NCBI GenBank assembly: GCA_030278955.1
Contig: JAOANR010000011.1
Location: 50,874,802 to 50,938,801, forward strand
Length of the DNA: 64,000 nt
Source of the DNA: Hygrophila difformis
Taxonomy: Eukaryota > Streptophyta > Magnoliopsida > Lamiales > Acanthaceae
Direction: 5' to 3'
The first letter of the stretch is position 1. Each line of letters starts with the position of its first letter. Shown here piece after piece: positions 11,501-22,881 of the stretch. Made by a program: the position numbers and the translations under genes. Under the pieces are notes generated by a model, which was given only the letters and a program-made list of their open reading frames with translations, was not told the origin of the DNA and searched no databases.

Positions 11501-13443
11501 TCCTTTACTTTACCAAAACCAGCTATTTTGCTTTGTTTACCATCTCCAAAAATGACATCTCCACATTATTTTTGAATGTAATTAGCTAAGAGGTCTTTCC
11601 TTCCAGTCATGTGGCGAGAGCATCCGGAATCAAAATACCATTGATCGTTTCGCTGATGTGCCTGCAACGAAAGAACAGCAAAGCATACAGAATCCTTATT
11701 TCTATTTTTAGGTATCCATACCTTCTGCATTCTGAATTTCTTTCGAAGTTCCTGATCAGGCCAAACGACTGGTCTTCCATTCATAAGATCCCTTAAAATT
11801 CGCATACATGTATCAGCTGTGTGTCCAGGTAGGTTGCAATAAAGACAGTCCCGTTTTCGTCGGGACGAACAATCTTCTTCAGCAAAGGATTCTTCATGAG
11901 TTGAGGGCAAAAATCCTCCACTCGTGAACTTTGTTTTGCTTGGTGTAGATTGCTTTGTGTACCCTAACCTTGTTTGATCTCCAACACGTTTTCCCATAGA
12001 AAGGACTTCATCAAGTTTATTTTTACATTTAGATACCTTTTGAAGCTCATTGTTCTTGGCTTTGAGATCATCAAGAATTTTGCCTTTAAGTGTGTTGTTT
12101 TCCTTTTGCATGACTTCATTCTTCTCAACTTCAAGATCATATGCAATACCAACGTCTGTCAGTTGTCCCAAAAATTTTTTGTTCTCCTGAACAACAACTT
12201 CAGAGTCTTCTTTGAGTTCATTGTAGTCAGCAAGTAGTTGATCATACTCATCATCACTTTCACCTGAATCAGAATCACAATTGTTAGGTGAAAAACATAT
12301 GGACTTGACAATACCTTCAATTGTAGGGCTTGCAACTCTTGAGGTGAAGGCAACGACTTCATCATCTAATTTTTGTTCATCAGTAGTTCCTTCAAAGTCA
12401 TCATCGCTTAAGGTTGCTTGCAATGCCATCTTCTCTCTTAATTCTCTTCTCTTGGTAGTAGCACATTCAGTTTGAATGTGTCCTTTACCTTCACATTCAT
12501 AGCATATCACGGATCCAAATTTATCAGGTTTGCCATAATCCTTCTTTGAATTAAATCGATCACCCTTGCTGCTATCCTTCTTTTTGAAGTCTTTGCGTGG
12601 TAGTCTGTCCGTCGTCGGAACATCACTGGAACTTCAACCTTGACGTTTTTTGAACTGTTTGGCTCTTCTGTCTTGCAACATCTTGGCTACCTTTCTGGTA
12701 ATGTAAGATACATCATCTTCAGAGAAATTACCAGAATCTTCTTCCACGTTGAGTGCAATGTTCCTTATAGACTCTTCTTCTAGGTGGTTCATTTCATAGG
12801 TTTGAAGAATTCCCACCAGACCATCCAAAGTGATAGTATTCAGTTTATCCAGTTCTTCTAGTGTAGCAACCTTCGGAGCATACTTCTTGGTAAGAGTCCT
12901 CAACATTTTTCGAACGAGTTTCTGATTATCGTAAACCAAACCTAAGGAATAGGCTTGATTCACGACGTCCTTGAACCTTCCATAGTAAACGGAGATCGAC
13001 TCGTCTTTCTTCATCTTCAAACTTTCGAACATTGTCTCGACTCGCTGTAGCTTGGTAGCACGAACATCTTCTGATCCTTCATACATTACTTCAAGTGTTT
13101 TCCAGGCATCATAGGCTAGAGTATGGTTTGTGACTAGCTGAAACTGTGTTTCGTCCATGGCGCTAAAAATTGCATTTAGGGCCGTATAATTTCCTTTCTT
13201 GGCGTCTTTTTCTGCTTGAGTATATTCAGCCTTGGTTGCAGCTCGACATCCAGGAGGATCTGTGGATCCTTCAGTTGTAGCTCGTGGTCGAGTCGGTGGT
13301 TCCCATGCAGTCTCTACCGCATCCCAGACTTCATCTCCGAGTGCCATCAAATGGATTTTCATCCGAGTTCGCCAGTATCGATAATTTGTGCCATCAAACA
13401 ACGGTGGCCTAGAAACAGATGCACCTTCTCTGCTCATTTTCAA
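8557..13443 (-). pseudogene. gag-pol polyprotein of the Sirevirus-like element, broken
   Basis: The frame starts with ATG at 13443 and originally ended at TAA 8559-8557. Domains in order: gag (RPPLFDGTNYRYWRTRMK near the N terminus), CCHC knuckle CYECEGKGHIQTEC near 12507, a Glu/Lys-rich coiled coil, and a second knuckle CLYCNLPGHTADTC near 11835. Protease DSGCSRHMTG follows near 11620, then gag-pre-integrase HHCC and integrase (D in HMDLMGP, D in RTDHGKEF, E in GVAERKNR). Reverse transcriptase has YVDD at 9501-9490, and RNase H contains YTDSDWAG. Breaks: TGA at 12636-12634, TAA at 11568-11566, a frameshift near 11480-11490, a one-base frameshift near 9829-9835 just before the RT palm, and TGA at 8697-8695 near the C terminus. 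Catalytic residues are retained in the remaining pieces. Confidence 0.92.
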
Positions 13444-13481
13444 GATTTCTCAAAATCGTCTCTAGTTCGTCAGAGTCTGCC

Positions 13482-13493
13482 GCTCTGATACCA
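13482..13493 (-). promoter_or_regulatory. Primer binding site for initiator tRNA-Met
   Basis: On the minus strand TGGTATCAGAGC begins two bases after the 5' LTR end (13496). It matches the complement of the 3' end of plant initiator methionine tRNA, the usual copia primer. This fixes the element's orientation. Confidence 0.93.
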
Positions 13494-13495
13494 AG

Positions 13496-14326
13496 TGTTG
13501 GTCCCAGTTAACTATCTTGAACTTATGAGCGCGTTGTTGGCTGGTGATCTGAACTACGCGAGAACAGAGTATATGTGTGTGTGCAGAGTGATAAGCGGAA
13601 AAACGTAAAACAGAACACAAGATTTTGTAACCCAGTTCGATCCAAGCGGATTTACGTCTGTGGGGGATGCCAATCCAGGTTCTATCACTAACACTCAAAA
13701 GATTCTAAACCTAACAAGACTTAAAAACAATCAAAAGACAGACTCTGTTATCGAGACGACAATTCCGGTAGAACAATCGTAGTCTGGACTCCCCCACAAC
13801 TCCGATCACTGGACAACCCGTCCAATCTGATTTCTTGATCGCTAAATCCTTCAGATTCCAGAACCTTGGTGTAGAAGACACACTGAATTGCTCCTTCAGA
13901 TCTTTCAGAGGTTCATCGCAAGGTGCAACCTCCTAAACTTGATTGATGAAGATTTTCTCCAATTCGGCGATGCCAATTGAAGCAGAATGAAGTGCGATCT
14001 CAATGATTGATTATAGATTCATCTTCGGTGAAGAACAAATTATCAAGACTCTAAATTCTCTCAGAAAGAACTCTATGAAATCTTGGAGAGAAAACAAACT
14101 AACTCAAGAGTAAAAATCGCACAATGAAAATTACAACTCAACTAACTTACACAATCGATCTAAAGACTAAGTATATATCAAAATGTAAAACAAAGACCAA
14201 TTGAACAACTGGGCGGGCTGTGAACAAAAACTGCCAAAGAGCAGTTATCGAGAAGCAGTTACAACAAAGCCAGAACTACTTTCAGGACAAGAACATCTGC
14301 ACAAGAGTTTTGTTAATACAACAACA
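13496..14326 (-). repeat. LTR (5' LTR of the minus-strand element)
   Basis: An 831-bp LTR, about 97% identical by eye to 5387-6215, with TG...CA ends on minus. Promoter and polyadenylation signals of the element should lie here but I could not place them. Confidence 0.95.
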
Positions 14327-14331
14327 AAATC

Positions 14332-14362
14332 AAACAGGACACATTCACTAGGACGGATGGAG
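14332..14362. mobile_element. Stowaway MITE, right end
   Basis: It ends GGACGGATGGAG followed by TA (14363-14364), the inverted partner of the terminus at 5162. It is separated from its left part by the LTR element. Confidence 0.8.
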
Positions 14363-14364
14363 TA

Positions 14365-14882
14365 TTAGTAGTAATATTCCTATGTAGTTCCCGGTTGAGA
14401 ACAGCAGGAGAAGATGAGGTGAGGACAATGAATGAAGAATGTTGATGACTAATTGCATAGAGCAACAGCCGAATGACAAAACTAGTGGGCCTAGTGTTGC
14501 AACTTGGTAGCACCACCATCGACTGCGACTGCGACTGCGACGGCGAGGGGGCAAACTGTAAGCAAGGTAGTGGCGAGTGATGAGCCGGCTGGAATGCCAT
14601 GGAAATGGATGATCTCAATTCCCAGTTTTGGAGTTGCCCAGCCATGGGTACTGGGTAGTGACAGTCGGACATTGTTAAGGAATTATTCAGATTTCAGTGC
14701 CCACCGCACCCCCATTAAGTAATTATTACTGGAGCCTGAGCCTGGAAGTAGTTTTACTATGCTTGTACTAGAGTAGAGTATGGTAGTAGTAGTAGGAGTA
14801 GTAGTAGAGTATCCAAGGAATTATTCAGATTTCAGTGCCCACCGCACCCCCATTTAGATTTTTGCATGTATTTTTTTATTCA
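14365..14882. other. Intergenic DNA with a duplicated 40-bp segment
   Basis: No gene is supported. A 40-bp sequence beginning AAGGAATTATTCAGATTTCA occurs at 14677-14716 and, identical, at 14815-14854. A (GTA)n-like tract lies between the copies. Confidence 0.7.
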
Positions 14883-15639
14883 TCTATATATTTGTAAAAC
14901 CATTACTGAAGATATCTCCCTTTCAAATTTCAAATTTTTCTTTATTATAGATTTTTGCATTTTTGATTTAATAATTTATAGTTTTGAATTTAATTTATTT
15001 ATTTATGTTAAAAGATATATTAATGTAGATATAAAAATCAAGATATTTAGTATTTAAAAGATTTGTAATTTTCAATTTATATGGAATTCCAACCATTTTC
15101 AATTTCAAAGATTTGAATTTCAAAATTTTCAATTTTTTTTTGTATTTTTTTTGTTTGCATTTTTTATTCCCAAAATTTTTCAGTTTTTATTTATTTAATT
15201 TAAATTTTAGACTTTCAATCCATCTATTACCAATATGTAATCTTTTTTATGGGGAGTTTGTCTCTCAAGTTTTAGTAATTTATTTTTATTTTAACATTGA
15301 ATTTTATGTTTATATTTTATTTATTTGTTTATTCATGTTAAAGATATATTATTGTGTGTCACCCAAAAAAAAGATATATTATTGTGTAAATGAAAATCTC
15401 AATTTTCAGTTTTAAAAAGATTTGAAATTTCCAATTTATATCCCAAAATTTTTATTTTCTAAAAAACTCAGAATTTTAAATTTATATGTAATTCTTACTT
15501 TTCAGTTTTTCGTGATTTATTCATTCATTTTTTTTCAATTATTATCTTTATTTTAATATTTAATTTTATCTAATAAATTATTTTATTCATGATTTATTTT
15601 ATTCGTGATTTAGTTTTTAGTTTTTCGCAAAAAAAATAT

Positions 15640-15905
15640 AAGGATAAAAATGAGAGTTAACAGCACAAAGAATGCAACATTTCTCAGCAGGTATATGAAA
15701 AAAGGTGGTAAATTAAATATATTTTAAAAATAGTATCATATCAATATTTAGGATGACCAATTTTTAATTTAGTTGTTTTTTACTTTCTAAATCAATTTTT
15801 AATATTACATCACTATTGCTAATTCTACTAAAAAACGGAGTCGATATGAAGATTCAACCGCCAATGTAGCGGATGAAATGTAGTTCTCAAATATTTTAAA
15901 AAAAT
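15640..15905 (+). pseudogene. RPA-like C-terminal relic in Helitron
   Basis: Two short blocks correspond to blocks of the second Helitron at 53969-54270. The second gives KKRSRYEDSTA, the basic tail typical of Helitron-borne replication protein A large-subunit copies. It is too decayed to encode a protein. Confidence 0.5.
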
Positions 15906-16129
15906 AGTCATGTTATTCAACTAATAAAAGGTTTGGCAAAAAAAACTAATAAAAGGTTTTTATTGTTTCATTTTTTGAACAATAAAGAGTTGATTTTTAT
16001 TTTCGAATTAATCTTTTGGAATATATTTGGAATATAAATCTTAGTCCAAGTATATGATGATGAGAAGTCCACATGCAAAACAATTACCACATAAAATGAT
16101 TTAACCTCTCTTCTTATTAAAACAAAGTT

Positions 16130-17830
16130 CATTATTTGGGATGAAATTGATATACTGGTTATGAGCCCGTGTGATTTAACCAAATTCCCCATTCAATTTA
16201 GAGAAGATAATTCGCAGTCGAAGTGTGTTTTGCTATAACTATAAATAAAAGTCAATTCCATTGTTTAAAGAATGTTGGACTCTATATTCCAAAAACATAA
16301 ATTTTACCACTTCAAATCCAAACATTTTTAAAAATAGTGCTATACTAGCCCCTACTAATGAGATGGTTGATACGATTAATGATTACATCACAGAACGTAT
16401 GTCTACAAATTAAAAGGTATATCTCAGCTCCAACAATATTTGTCAAAATGACGAAAGCATAGATAATGACAATGAAATATTTTTCACCGAAATATCTAAT
16501 CATGATCAATTGTTCTAGATTATCGAATCAAGAAATAAAGTTGAAGGAGGGATGCATAGTCATGCTTCTTAAAAATATAGATCAATCAAATAAATTATGC
16601 AATGGAAGCAAGTTGATAGTAATTAAGATGCAGAACCATACAATTCATGTTAAACTAATTTTGGAAAATCATGAAAACAGAAAATTCTTATTTGGTAGAC
16701 TGATTATGAGCCCGCCTGATTTTACCAAATTCCTTATTTGATTTTAGAGGAGAAAATTCACAGTTGTAGTTTGTTTTGCTATGATTATTTACAAAAGTTA
16801 ATGTCAATCTTTAAATAATGTTGGACTCTATCTTCCAAAATCAGTTTTTAGCCATGAACAATTATATGTTGCAACATTTCGTATCACTAGCAATAGAGGA
16901 CTCAAAGTATTAAGATGTAATTAACATCGATTAACTCATGATACACAAGAAATGTTGTTTCAATGAAATTTATATATGGTAGGAATTTGCAAAATGAATA
17001 CTTGATGTTGGTGATGGTAAAGTTAGTATTGATCTTTAGAGATGTACAACCAGATTTGACATTTTTCAAATGATATTTTTATAAACTATGCGGGTGATCC
17101 TATAGTGACATTTTTTTAAAAGTATATATAAAAATATAAATTCCAACACTTCAAATTCAGACATTTTTAAAAATGATGCTATACTAGCCCTACCAATGAG
17201 ATGTTTAATACGATTAATGATTACATCATAAAATGCATGTCTGCAAATGAAAAAGTATATCTCAGTTCTAACAAGATTTGTCAAGAGATTGAAAGCAAAG
17301 ATAATGACGATGAAATATTTTTACGGGTAGTGATGGCAATAGGTCGGGTCTGAGTTGGATCCGCCAAGACCCAAGACCCGACACAGGGCTCGGTTCCGGA
17401 TCTGACCCGGACCCATTGCCATCCTTAGGCAACGGGTCAGTTCTGGGTCCATTTTTATAAGGCCCAAGACCCAACACAAGCTCGAATCTTGCTCAGTTCT
17501 CGGTTCTGACACGAACCCATTGCCATCCCTATTCATGGGAACACGATCCAGTGTTTTGGATTATCGAATCATGTAATAAAGTTGAATAAGAGCTGCGTAG
17601 TCATGCTTCTTAGGAATATAGAGCTGCGTAGAATGATTATGAGCCCGTTTGATTTAACCAAATACCCTATTCGATTTCAAATGAGTGAGTCCCCACTCTC
17701 AGTTTGTTTTGCTATGACTATAAACAAAAGTCAATGTCAATTTTTAGCCATGGATAATTATATTTTGTAATATCTCATATCACTAGCAAGTGGGGACTCA
17801 AATTAATATATGATGAAGATGAATTAATTT
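16130..17830 (+). pseudogene. Tandemly repeated Helitron helicase C-terminal relics
   Basis: Translated pieces recur in order: LAPTNEM, KLKEGC.VMLLKNID, MSPxDxTKFxI, VCFAMTINKSQ, VGLYLPK and SxGQLYVA-like remnants. These belong to the C-terminal part of the PIF1-type helicase of Helitrons. A partial copy (about 16130-16300) is followed by copies at about 16342-16945 and 17160-17825, each with many stops. The last copy contains the MITE at 17328-17531. No Rep (HUH) motif was seen in the element. Confidence 0.75.
17328..17531. mobile_element. Small hAT-type MITE inside the Helitron
   Basis: The ends are TAGTGATGGCAATAGG and, as reverse complement of the right end, TAGGGATGGCAATGGG. The flanking 8-mers TTTACGGG and TTCATGGG agree at 6 of 8 positions. 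The element interrupts the helicase relic. The interior is rich in GGGTC/GACCC. Confidence 0.65.
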
Positions 17831-18308
17831 AGGATTAAAAAAAATGTGTTGAAGATGAAATTTTTAACAAATTGTGAGTTTTAATATTATGCTTAATACT
17901 TATATTTAAAATTTTGTTTGCTTTTATATAATTTCAAATTAAATAAAAATATTATTTTAATATTTATCAGGGATAAAAGAAGACGGTTTAATATGATTTA
18001 TCTATTAGTTTTATTTTAAAAATAATTGAATTATATTATTATATACATCATCTTTCGAATATATATAATTATTAGACATTTTCTATTATTGAAAATATAT
18101 TTTTTATTACGTTCATATATTGGGGAAAAAATACCGAATATACCATAAAACCGCACATATCATAATGAAAAAATACCTAGCATGCCGAAATTTTCGGTAT
18201 ACTGTAATTTTCGGTACACTATGATATCGTACTGTAAGATTTTGTTATAGTAGCGGTATATATTTTTTGATGCCACGATATACCATTACTGTACTGAACT
18301 TCGTTATA

Positions 18309-18561
18309 CTTCCTTCGTCTCATTGTTTTACGGACCCACCCATCACGACTGCCGATACACATTTCTAATTGTTAATGACTAAAATTGTGTACAATGAAAA
18401 ATATAAAAAATTGATATTATAAAACTACAATATTAGACGAATCTAACAATATCTCATTTGATTATGTTTTTTTTGTACATAACTATGATAAAAATTTGAA
18501 TCAAAGTTAAACAGCGAATAGTGCCAATAAACCATCCGTGACGAAAACACCGAGATGAAGG
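18309..18561. mobile_element. Stowaway-like MITE (diverged)
   Basis: It starts CTTCCTTCGTCTC after TA and ends GAGATGAAGG before TA, about 253 bp. Its interior resembles the MITEs at 5162 and 56512. Confidence 0.65.
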
Positions 18562-18825
18562 TAGTATATCGTAGTATTTGTATGTCGGTATATGCCGAAA
18601 GGTTCGGTATGTCGGTATATACCGCAATAAGAGTATGTCGATATGTACATTTCGATATATCGGGTTCCGTATCACAATTCATCCATAAATTTTGGTACGG
18701 TATATGGTATGGCGATAATGTGTCGGCACATCATACCAACACAGCCCAATATATTATATTATGAATATACATTATATATAAAATATATAATTATGCCCCT
18801 CAAATTTCGACGGGTTAGTTACTAG

Positions 18826-20198
18826 TGTAGGAATAATACTACTACTGGCTACTGCAATAATAAGTGTAGGAGTGTATGGGTGTTAATTACCAGTACTTAA
18901 TGAATACTACATTCTCACTCTCTCAGTATTGTATTTGTACTGTGTGGTGTAATGCGTTTGGTGGGTCATTTGTCGGCGCCCGGTCACTTTCTGCTCTCTC
19001 CCCGAGTCCACTCCTGCCGGTCTCTCATATGATCATTCATACTCCAAATAGGTAAATCATAAATTCATAATCCGTCTCCTTCTCCTCCTATTCTGGTGAG
19101 TGATTAATGATTATTCAGACCCGAGACCTGCGACCTGCCTTGTTATCTAAAAATCTAATGGAGTACTGCTAAGAAAGTAAGAATAATAACAATGATTGCC
19201 GTTCCCAACTCCTTAAGTCATCATTCAGATTTCAGACTCGAGAGAAACTAAAGAAAACAAGAGTTGGGATCAGAATTCCGAAACAAAAACTATACTCCAC
19301 TAGTATTTCTTGTTTGTTTAAGTTTGGTGGATGGGTTGGATTTAATTGGTCTCTCTCTCTCTCTCTCTTTTGGTTGCTTTATTCATTCTGCCTTGCATAG
19401 TTGCAGATAGTGTGTCATGACTCATGACTCAATGCTTATGTGTGTGTGTGTGTGCGCGCGCTGTGGTCCAATGATGTAGTAGTAGTAGTTGAAGTGGCTC
19501 CCTCCCACGCCTGACGCCACGCCACCACCCACCCATCAGTACCCACCAGCCACCTCACAACTCAATAATCTAACAAGTATCCATCCAATAATATCCAATA
19601 ATCCAAATCCCTCCCTCAATAAACAACAAGAAACAAGAAATACAGATCCTCACCCATCTATCTATCTGCCCATCTGCACTGCTATTATTCCTTCCTTCCA
19701 ATTCATTCAATTGAATATTCATTCATTCATTCAATTCACACATTTCCTCTTGCCCTGTGGAAGATCTGATTTCAATGCTCAACTCTCCAGTCTCCAACCC
19801 ACACCGATATTTATGTCCCGGCCGATCTGAATCTGATAGATTGCCCACTTTCCTACATCGATGTTGCTCCCCATTTTTGGAATAAAAATTTCTTCTTTCT
19901 TCTCGCTGTCGCAGCTTTTTGGGGCCTGGGCTGTGTACCTCTGCCCTCTGCTCTCTACCTGTTTCCTCAGCAGCCTCCTTGCTGCTGCTCTGCCTTTCTC
20001 TGCTCGCTCCCCATAATTCCTCGCCCGATCTTTATATTTTACATTTGATTTCTTTTCTTTTCTGCCACACTCCAGTCACTCACTCCTCTCTCTCCTTACT
20101 TTCTCCGTATCCCTAACTCAAATTTTCTTTTTTTGGTTTTTCTGTTTTCCGAACCTAGATTTGTGCGTAATCTGACTCAACTTGAGATCCCATCATCC
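18826..20198. promoter_or_regulatory. Upstream region and probable 5' UTR of the kinase gene
   Basis: About 1.4 kb without coding signal. It contains a (CT)n tract at about 19351-19368 and a (TG)n(CG)n tract at about 19439-19460. Pyrimidine-rich DNA from about 19900 to the start codon fits a plant 5' UTR. No TATA box was assigned. Confidence 0.45.
19351..19368. repeat. (CT)n microsatellite
   Basis: About nine CT dinucleotides in the kinase upstream region. Confidence 0.85.
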
Positions 20199-20255
20199 AT
20201 GCCAGGTGTTGTGCTATACATCTTTCTTCAAAACCTCAAACAAACGCGGAGCTGA
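20199..20255 (+). CDS. Possible upstream ORF of the kinase mRNA
   Basis: An ATG at 20199 opens an 18-codon frame ending at TGA 20253-20255, only 17 bases before the kinase ATG. If this region is in the mature 5' UTR it could dampen kinase translation. Conservation was not testable here. Confidence 0.3.
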   Translation: MPGVVLYIFLQNLKQTRS

Positions 20256-20272
20256 GGTCCAACCCAGACCAA

Positions 20273-22881
20273 ATGTCAACGACTCTTGCAGCAATTTTAG
20301 GAGGTGCTGCAGGAGCCGTGGCATTGGTATTGATCCTGATAATAATTATTTGGTGTCGAATTTTCCATGCTAGGAACGTCTCGAGGCCATCTGAGACAGC
20401 TTCTTCTGATTCAGTTCAAGGTAAAAACAAGTTTTTATTACATCATCATTCAGAGCCGTATTTGTACAGTACTAGTATACTCTCAAGAAAGAAGCACATG
20501 TCAAGAGAATTTATTCCTTTGTTTTTTCCAGTCGGTAGGATCGAATTCACTGTGCGAGATGCGAGGACATTTGAGATGAACGAATTGTCATTGGCCACAA
20601 AAAATTTCAGCGACAAATGTTTGATAGGGCAAGGAAAATTTGGGGAAGTATACAAAGGATTGCTTCATGATGGGATGCTGGTGGCAATTAAAAAACGACC
20701 CGGCCCCCCGAGTCAGGACTTCCTTGACGAGGTATATATATATATGACATGAATTATTGAATCATTGAAGCCATTATCATGATTATGAATGCAGCAATTA
20801 CCTTGTTCCTTCCCTTTCTGTTCTTTGTTACCCTCCCTCATGCTTTCTTTCATGACTCACTTACTCACTGACCCGACCACCAATCTACCATACCATGTTT
20901 GATATCCTTGTATTTCATTTTTGCTTGTGCCTATATTAGTTTTCATTGACACATTGCCTTACTGTCGTACAACAAACATTTCTCTGAATGAGACTGAGTT
21001 TGAGGTTCCTTTTTTTTCTTTTTCAGGTCCGCTATCTGTCATCCATTCAACACCGAAATCTGGTCACACTTTTAGGTTGTTGCCAGGAAAATGATGTACA
21101 GATTCTTGTCTACGAGTACATTCCTAATGGAAGTGTTTCTATTCATTTGTATGGTAATTAGCTCTCTCCATTGTTTCTTGCTCTCTTTTTCCATGCCCGG
21201 TGTGCATGTCTCTGTGATTCTCTCTGTCTGCCTCATTCACTCAAGTAAATTAACCATCGAATTAATAATACCATCTTTATTTTCTCATGCTGCATAATAT
21301 TTCATGCCTGTGATGTATGGAACCATGAAATGATCAAGCCAGATCGTTCTTTTGTTCTACCTCTTCCCTTGCTGCTTTTTACCCTGTAAGACCTTCTTAC
21401 AATACCTCTATCCTCGTTCCATTTTTATTAACCCATTATCTGTTTCCCTGTCATCTGGTACCATCATACCTACACATATTTATTTCTTTTATTCATTTTC
21501 AATTATTTATGACTGAATCGCATACAACGTACTTAACTATTCGCTGCATCTATGCCCTTTTTGAGCTAAAGCCCTGAAATGCAATGAATTTTATATGCAT
21601 CTTTTTGCTATTCACTCTTTACTTCTTACTTCATTAACCATCCTGTCCTTGCTGTCTTGTTATATTGTAAGTTGTGACCTATCTCATTCTCTTACACAAC
21701 ACCTCCTTCCCTAATCTCAGGTGCTGGGCAGGTTCCACAGGAAAAGCTTGAATTCAAGCAGAGGCTTTTAATAGCTCTTGGGGCAGCTAAAGGTGATCCT
21801 CTGCAAAATCAGTGAGCATTTTTTGGCTTTCCTTGCATCAACTTAAACGGACTCTATGAGGGAAAATTATGACATTATGCATCAGATTAATTTCTGATAA
21901 CTCAACGATGTTTAGCTGGACCTGAAAGTTGTCTCTTCTAGTGCCATCTTTAAACATTAAATGGCAAAATGCTTAAGTGTGCTTTTATTCTCAACCATTG
22001 CTTAACTTTATGTATGCAGGTTTGGCTCATCTCCACTCCCTCACTCCTAGGTTAATACACAAAGATTTCAAAACCGCAAATGTTCTTGTAGATGAGAACT
22101 TTGTAGCAAAAGTTGCAGATGCTGGGTTACGGAATTTTCTTGGAAGATTCGATTATGGAGGCCCATCGTCCCAAGTGGCGACGGACGATATTTTGCTTGC
22201 CCCAGAGTAATAATACACATTCCACTTGACCATTTATCAATACAATTCAGTTGCTAGGTATTAATTAATGATATACTACTTATGTGTTCATGTGCTTGTG
22301 CAGGGTTAGTGAATTCAGACGATTTTCTGACAAAAGTGATGTTTACAGCTTTGGGATATTTCTCTTGGAGCTTGTTAGTGGGCAAGAAGCAAGAGCCTTG
22401 CTATCTTCTGAATCCGATCATCAGAATCCACTTGAATGGGTAAGTTTCATCTGATTTTTGCACAAATCAGCAGTGCAGTGGAGCACATTGCCCAGGCCCC
22501 AGTTGCCCTTAGTCTTCTATTTCAACTATGTACTATATGGCTTTGCCTAAAAAGAAAAAAGCGCCAACCACAAACCAGTAAAAAAATCCATGTGTGTCAT
22601 TTGATTCCTGTTTTCAGGTGCAAAACCTTCAGGATTCTGGCAGCATATCTACGATAATCGATAAGAGATTGGGTAATAGTTATACAACAGAAGGAATGGA
22701 AGAGTTGATACAGTTGATAGGGCAGTGTCTGAACCCTTCAAGTGAGAGGCGTCCTGGAATGAGCTATCTGGAAACGGAACTGGATCGGATTCTTGAGAAA
22801 GAAATGAGCTTGACAACTATCATGGGGGAAGGGACCCCGGTTGTGATGCTGGCAAGCCAGCTTTTTAGGGCATCTAAATAA
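20273..22881 (+). CDS. Membrane-anchored receptor-like protein kinase without ectodomain
   Basis: Exons: 20273-20420, 20532-20731, 21027-21153, 21721-21792, 22020-22206, 22304-22439, 22618-22881. All introns are GT-AG and phases join cleanly to give 377 residues. Residues ~4-28 form a hydrophobic membrane segment right at the N terminus, with no extracellular domain. The kinase domain spans about 68-350: glycine loop GQGKFGEV (82-89), VAIKK with Lys103, and catalytic loop HKDFKTANV (His196, Asp198, Asn203). The activation segment start is ADAGL (Asp216), so the usual DFG is DAG, and APE is retained as APE before VSEF. It should phosphorylate Ser/Thr at the cytosolic face of a membrane, but substrates are unknown. 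The family is that of plant RLK/Pelle kinases, PERK- or RLCK-like. The altered HRD and DFG motifs leave catalytic strength uncertain. Confidence 0.9.

Larger units (their letters stand above)
5387..14326 (-). mobile_element. Complete Sirevirus-like Ty1/copia LTR retrotransposon
   Basis: An 8,940-bp element lies on the minus strand between two 829/831-bp LTRs and is flanked by a perfect 5-bp target duplication, AAATC (5382-5386 and 14327-14331). Reading on minus, the order is LTR, tRNA primer site, long gag with coiled coil and two CCHC knuckles, protease, integrase, reverse transcriptase, RNase H, an extra third ORF, a purine-rich tract (6216-6236) and LTR. That layout is Sirevirus-like. The LTR pair differs by about 23 substitutions and one small indel by eye (about 3%), so the insertion is fairly recent. 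Coding regions carry five in-frame stops and two frameshifts, so this copy is not autonomous. Confidence 0.93.
14883..18825 (+). mobile_element. Decayed non-autonomous Helitron
   Basis: It begins TCTATATATT after an A and ends TTAGTTACTAG before a T, the Helitron 5'-TC...CTAG-3' structure without target duplication. An imperfect GC-rich hairpin (about 18795-18814) precedes the 3' end. The same ends are found on the Helitron at 53060-58625. Inside are relics of an RPA-like C terminus (about 15640-15900) and repeated relics of the Helitron helicase C terminus, all with stops. A hAT MITE (17328) and a Stowaway-like MITE (18309) are inserted in it. Confidence 0.8.

Noticed and set aside
13482..13493. 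tRNA-like matches next to both 5' LTRs
   Set aside because: They are 12-base primer binding sites, not tRNA genes; no cloverleaf follows.
14866..15415. Phe-rich open frames in AT-rich DNA
   Set aside because: Low-complexity AT frames inside a decayed Helitron, no domain.
17268..17536. Open frames on minus in the GGGTC-rich stretch
   Set aside because: They are the translated interior of a small hAT MITE.
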